Positions 2,996 through 5,046 of a DNA stretch of 5,046 bases are shown here, one piece after another; within the stretch, counting starts at the first letter, position 1; every line of letters starts with the position of its first letter. Made by a program: the position numbers and the translations under genes. The notes under the pieces were generated by a model. That model was not told the DNA's origin, ran no database searches, and saw only the letters and a program-made list of their open reading frames with translations. The DNA comes from an uncultured Selenomonadaceae bacterium (GTDB lineage: Bacteria > Bacillota > Negativicutes > Selenomonadales > Selenomonadaceae), in the NCBI GenBank assembly GCA_945637225.1, contig CALZDE010000159.1, positions 1 through 5,046 on the forward strand, in the 5' to 3' direction.

Positions 2996-3802
2996 TTAAT
3001 CCTGTTTATCCTTAGTATTTTCATCATCGGGATTTTCAAAATCTTCTTCTGATTCTGAGTGTGTGCCATGACCATTACGGTGATTGTAATAGCTGAGGCT
3101 GGCTAGGAAAATTCCCCAAATTACGGCTAGTATAGGTACTTTAGATATATAGTCTTTGGTATACTTAGTGACAGGTGTTTCACTCACCATTTTAAAACCG
3201 AGCTCTTCAAAAGGAATATCTGAAATATACATCCATTCCGAACCGCCAACTTCATTTTCACCATATACGTGCTGTACATATTTGGAGTCGGAAGCAATGA
3301 TTTCATGTGCTTTCTTAAGAAGCTCGTCTCTATCTCCTGAAATAAGGGCATTGGTAGGACATACCGCAACACAGGCTGGTGCATCACCATTTTCCAGTCT
3401 TGATGGACACATTTCACATTTCGTTATCTTTGGAAATTGTTCATCCCACTGATACTTTGGTATTTCATAAGGGCAGGCTACCATGCAGTAACGACAGCCG
3501 ACACATAAATCGGGATAATAAACTACCGCCCCGGTTTCTTCATCCTTCTGTATTGCTTTTGAAAAACAGGCAGAAACACAAGCTGGCTCTTTGCAATGAA
3601 GGCATTGTTTTTTTACAAAACGTATGCGTTTATCTTCCGTTTCATACTTATGAATTACTGTCCATCTATTATCGTCAAGTTCAATTCTGCCATTTTTTAT
3701 ATTTCTAGGTTCAGATTTAAAATCAAGGCTATTATACAGTTTACATGCCACAGAACAGCTCTCACAGCCAATACATTTGGTTATATCAATTAAAACTGCC
3801 AT
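2996..3802 (-). CDS. hybA: HybA-like four-cluster [4Fe-4S] electron-transfer subunit with C-terminal anchor
   Basis: The 268-residue protein carries 16 cysteines in four ferredoxin-type motifs: C10/13/16/20, C67/70/75/79, C100/103/106/110 and C129/132/144/148, enough for four [4Fe-4S] clusters. The downstream segment HVYGENEVGG followed by a W-M-Y-I-S-D-I-P-F-E-E-L-G-F block is typical of HybA/FdnH-type subunits. One membrane helix (about residues 222-239, VPILAVIWGIFLASL) and a very acidic tail end the protein. The start at 3802 is chosen because a strong AGGAGGG site lies 7 bases before it; a longer frame would overlap hydA without a site. Unlike E. coli HybA there is no Tat signal, so the clusters either stay in the cytoplasm or ride out with a signal-bearing partner. 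Lysines before the helix and acids after it favour clusters inside. In motif 2 the proline that usually follows the last Cys is Phe. It links HydA to the HybB-like protein. Confidence 0.9.
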   Translation of the reverse strand: MAVLIDITKCIGCESCSVACKLYNSLDFKSEPRNIKNGRIELDDNRWTVIHKYETEDKRIRFVKKQCLHCKEPACVSACFSKAIQKDEETGAVVYYPDLCVGCRYCMVACPYEIPKYQWDEQFPKITKCEMCPSRLENGDAPACVAVCPTNALISGDRDELLKKAHEIIASDSKYVQHVYGENEVGGSEWMYISDIPFEELGFKMVSETPVTKYTKDYISKVPILAVIWGIFLASLSYYNHRNGHGTHSESEEDFENPDDENTKDKQD

Positions 3803-3809
3803 AAGTGTT

Positions 3810-3816
3810 CCCTCCT
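3810..3816 (-). promoter_or_regulatory. Ribosome site of the HybA-like gene, overlapping the hydA stop codon
   Basis: AGGAGGG on the minus strand begins in the TGA that ends hydA (3818-3816) and lies 7 bases before ATG 3802. This placement fixes the start and suggests translational coupling, which would help keep the two subunits in balance. Confidence 0.8.
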
Positions 3817-5046
3817 CAGTCAAATAATCTATCATGACGATTGACAAATTCGGTATGCAGATATTTTTCTGCTGTATGGCTCAATGGTTTTTCCAGAAAT
3901 TCCTTATACAGCATTTGTATTTCTGCATTTTCATGACTGCAACGCTTAGGCGCATTAATATCCTCTTTGTATATAGCTGATATACGTTTTTGCTTTAAAT
4001 CTGCCTGAGCTGCAACTGCTGATTTAGGCTGACCGCCACCACCTATACAGCCACCAGGACAGGCCATAAATTCAATAAACTGCCATTTACTGCCTTTCTG
4101 TTTTATAGTATCTAAAATTTTTTTAGCATTACTGATACCACTGCAAACTGCAATATTGATATTACCTGCTCCCGGAAATGCTACGGTTGCTTCCTTTACA
4201 GAGTTAAGTCCCCGCACAGGTTGCCAATTCAAGAAAGCAGGCGGTGGATTTTTCCCTGTCAGCATGAAGTATGCTGTTCGTATTGCCGCTTCAGTAACAC
4301 CGCCAGAAGCACCAAAAATACGGCCTGCACCGGTTGATTCTCCCAAAATAGAATCATATTGTGCTTCTTTTACTGTATTAAGGTTAATTCCCTTGTGTTT
4401 TAAAAGTACTGCTAACTCTCTGGTCGTAAGAACAATATCTATATCTCTGTTCCCATCAACTTCTAATTCATCACGTGCAGCTTCAAATTTTTTAGCAGTA
4501 CATGGCATGATTGATACATTTACGATGTTGCCAGGGGCAATATTTTTTTTCTTTGCGTAGTGACTTTTTATCATTGCTCCCAGCATGCTTTGCGGTGACT
4601 TGCAGGTAGAAAGATTTTTCATAAATTCAGGATAGAAATATTCACAATACTTTACCCAGCCAGGACAGCATGATGTCAGATGTGGTATTTCATTTTTTGC
4701 CTTTGTCAGACGGTGGATAAATTCAGAGGCTTCCTCCATAATTGTCAGGTCAGCTGAATAACAGGTATCGAATACACCATCAAAACCAGTTTTCTTTAAA
4801 GCACCTGTTAATTTTTCACTTACAATAGCACCTGCCTCAAGGCCAAATTCCTCCCCTAAGGAAACCTTTACTGCAGGGGCAGTCTGTACCATCACATACT
4901 TACTGCCATCCTCTATTGCCGCTAAAACATCCTCTATATTGCGACGTTCTGTAATTGCTCCTGAAGGACAGTACATTGCACATTGACCGCAGTGAATACA
5001 GGCAATTTCCTGCTTCAGCGGTAATGGATAATTTCCATAAACAGCC
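3816..5046 (-). CDS. hydA: [FeFe] hydrogenase catalytic subunit with fused small-subunit domain (N-terminus outside window)
   Basis: The last 409 residues are visible; the frame is open to the right edge, so the ATG at 4976 is only an internal Met. The enzyme reversibly reduces protons to H2. Visible residues 16-26 (C-I-H-C-G-Q-C then Y-C-P) form a [4Fe-4S] motif; an earlier cluster may lie upstream. All H-cluster motifs are intact: TSCCPGW (C126 as proton-relay Cys, C127 as ligand), MPCTAKKFE (C182, K185) and EFMACPGGCIGGGGQP (C329, C333). RDID-LTTREL, GESTGAGRIFG and VRGL blocks match the Desulfovibrio periplasmic-type enzyme as I remember it. About residues 352-403 (ISAIYKED to KYLHTEF) resemble the Fe_hyd_SSU small subunit, here fused to the C-terminus. 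It heads the visible operon, 13 bases before the HybA-like gene. Its promoter and any Tat signal lie outside the window. Maturases HydE, HydF and HydG are not in view. Confidence 0.95.
   Translation of the reverse strand, partial: AVYGNYPLPLKQEIACIHCGQCAMYCPSGAITERRNIEDVLAAIEDGSKYVMVQTAPAVKVSLGEEFGLEAGAIVSEKLTGALKKTGFDGVFDTCYSADLTIMEEASEFIHRLTKAKNEIPHLTSCCPGWVKYCEYFYPEFMKNLSTCKSPQSMLGAMIKSHYAKKKNIAPGNIVNVSIMPCTAKKFEAARDELEVDGNRDIDIVLTTRELAVLLKHKGINLNTVKEAQYDSILGESTGAGRIFGASGGVTEAAIRTAYFMLTGKNPPPAFLNWQPVRGLNSVKEATVAFPGAGNINIAVCSGISNAKKILDTIKQKGSKWQFIEFMACPGGCIGGGGQPKSAVAAQADLKQKRISAIYKEDINAPKRCSHENAEIQMLYKEFLEKPLSHTAEKYLHTEFVNRHDRLFD

Noticed and set aside
3156..3793. Several plus- and minus-strand frames inside the HybA-like gene
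   Set aside because: They overlap a gene with four intact iron-sulfur motifs and show no recognisable protein features.
3803..3847. Longer start of the HybA-like protein at 3847
   Set aside because: It would overlap the end of hydA and has no ribosome site. ATG 3802 has AGGAGGG at 7 bases and begins the standard ferredoxin-type N-terminus.
4156..4560. 134-codon plus-strand frame inside hydA
   Set aside because: It is antisense to the conserved H-cluster region. Long antisense frames are expected opposite well-conserved coding sequence.
1..5046. CRISPR array, tRNA, rRNA, riboswitch or insertion sequence
   Set aside because: I saw no regularly spaced repeats of CRISPR length, no cloverleaf-like segment, no rRNA stretch, no transposase frame and no recognisable riboswitch core.

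Overview
The window joins what looks like the lysis-side end of a prophage (about 1-1380, read on +) to an energy-metabolism operon (1771-5046, read on -). A gene-poor stretch of about 390 bases separates them. The DNA is AT-rich with strong Shine-Dalgarno sites. An [FeFe] hydrogenase combined with a HybA/HybB-like membrane module, next to a Firmicutes-style prophage, suggests an anaerobic fermenter. A Negativicutes-type bacterium (Firmicutes with an outer membrane) is my best guess, made without any database search.

Left region: the C-terminus of an Amidase_3 endolysin (1-182) is followed by an unrecognised 91-residue protein (225-500). Next comes a dense run of very small genes. A 32-residue hydrophobic peptide (573-671) is covered completely by a predicted antisense RNA, which has an extended -10 promoter (676-704, -) and its own intrinsic terminator (511-553, -). 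Its Shine-Dalgarno site and start codon are buried in a hairpin. A second peptide of 36 residues (831-941) has a consensus promoter (776-804), a consensus Shine-Dalgarno site and a second opposing promoter (1004-1032, -). The two antisense promoters share the 11-mer TCTTGCATTTT and exactly 17-base spacing. A third, related 34-residue peptide (1027-1131) overlaps by 8 bases a 60-residue basic, possibly ribbon-helix-helix protein (1124-1306). A strong terminator (1328-1380) closes the unit. The layout is that of tandem type I toxin-antitoxin loci with an attached small regulator. No peptide was matched to a named family.

Middle (1381-1770): no convincing gene. It holds short direct and inverted repeats (TTTTGAATGT, TTTAACCCC, TATTAAATTT), a perfect 12-bp hairpin without a U-tract, and the terminator of the operon on the right. 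The prophage/chromosome junction probably lies here, but no core site can be proved from one end.

Right region (- strand, transcribed from right to left): hydA ([FeFe] hydrogenase, N-terminus beyond the window), a HybA-like protein with four [4Fe-4S] clusters and a C-terminal membrane anchor, and a HybB/NrfD-family integral membrane protein. Spacings are 13 and 22 bases. Electrons probably pass between the H-cluster, the ferredoxin-like clusters, the HybA-like clusters and the membrane quinone pool through the HybB-like protein, so the complex would be a membrane-bound hydrogenase. HybA and HybB normally serve [NiFe] hydrogenase 2, so this pairing is notable.
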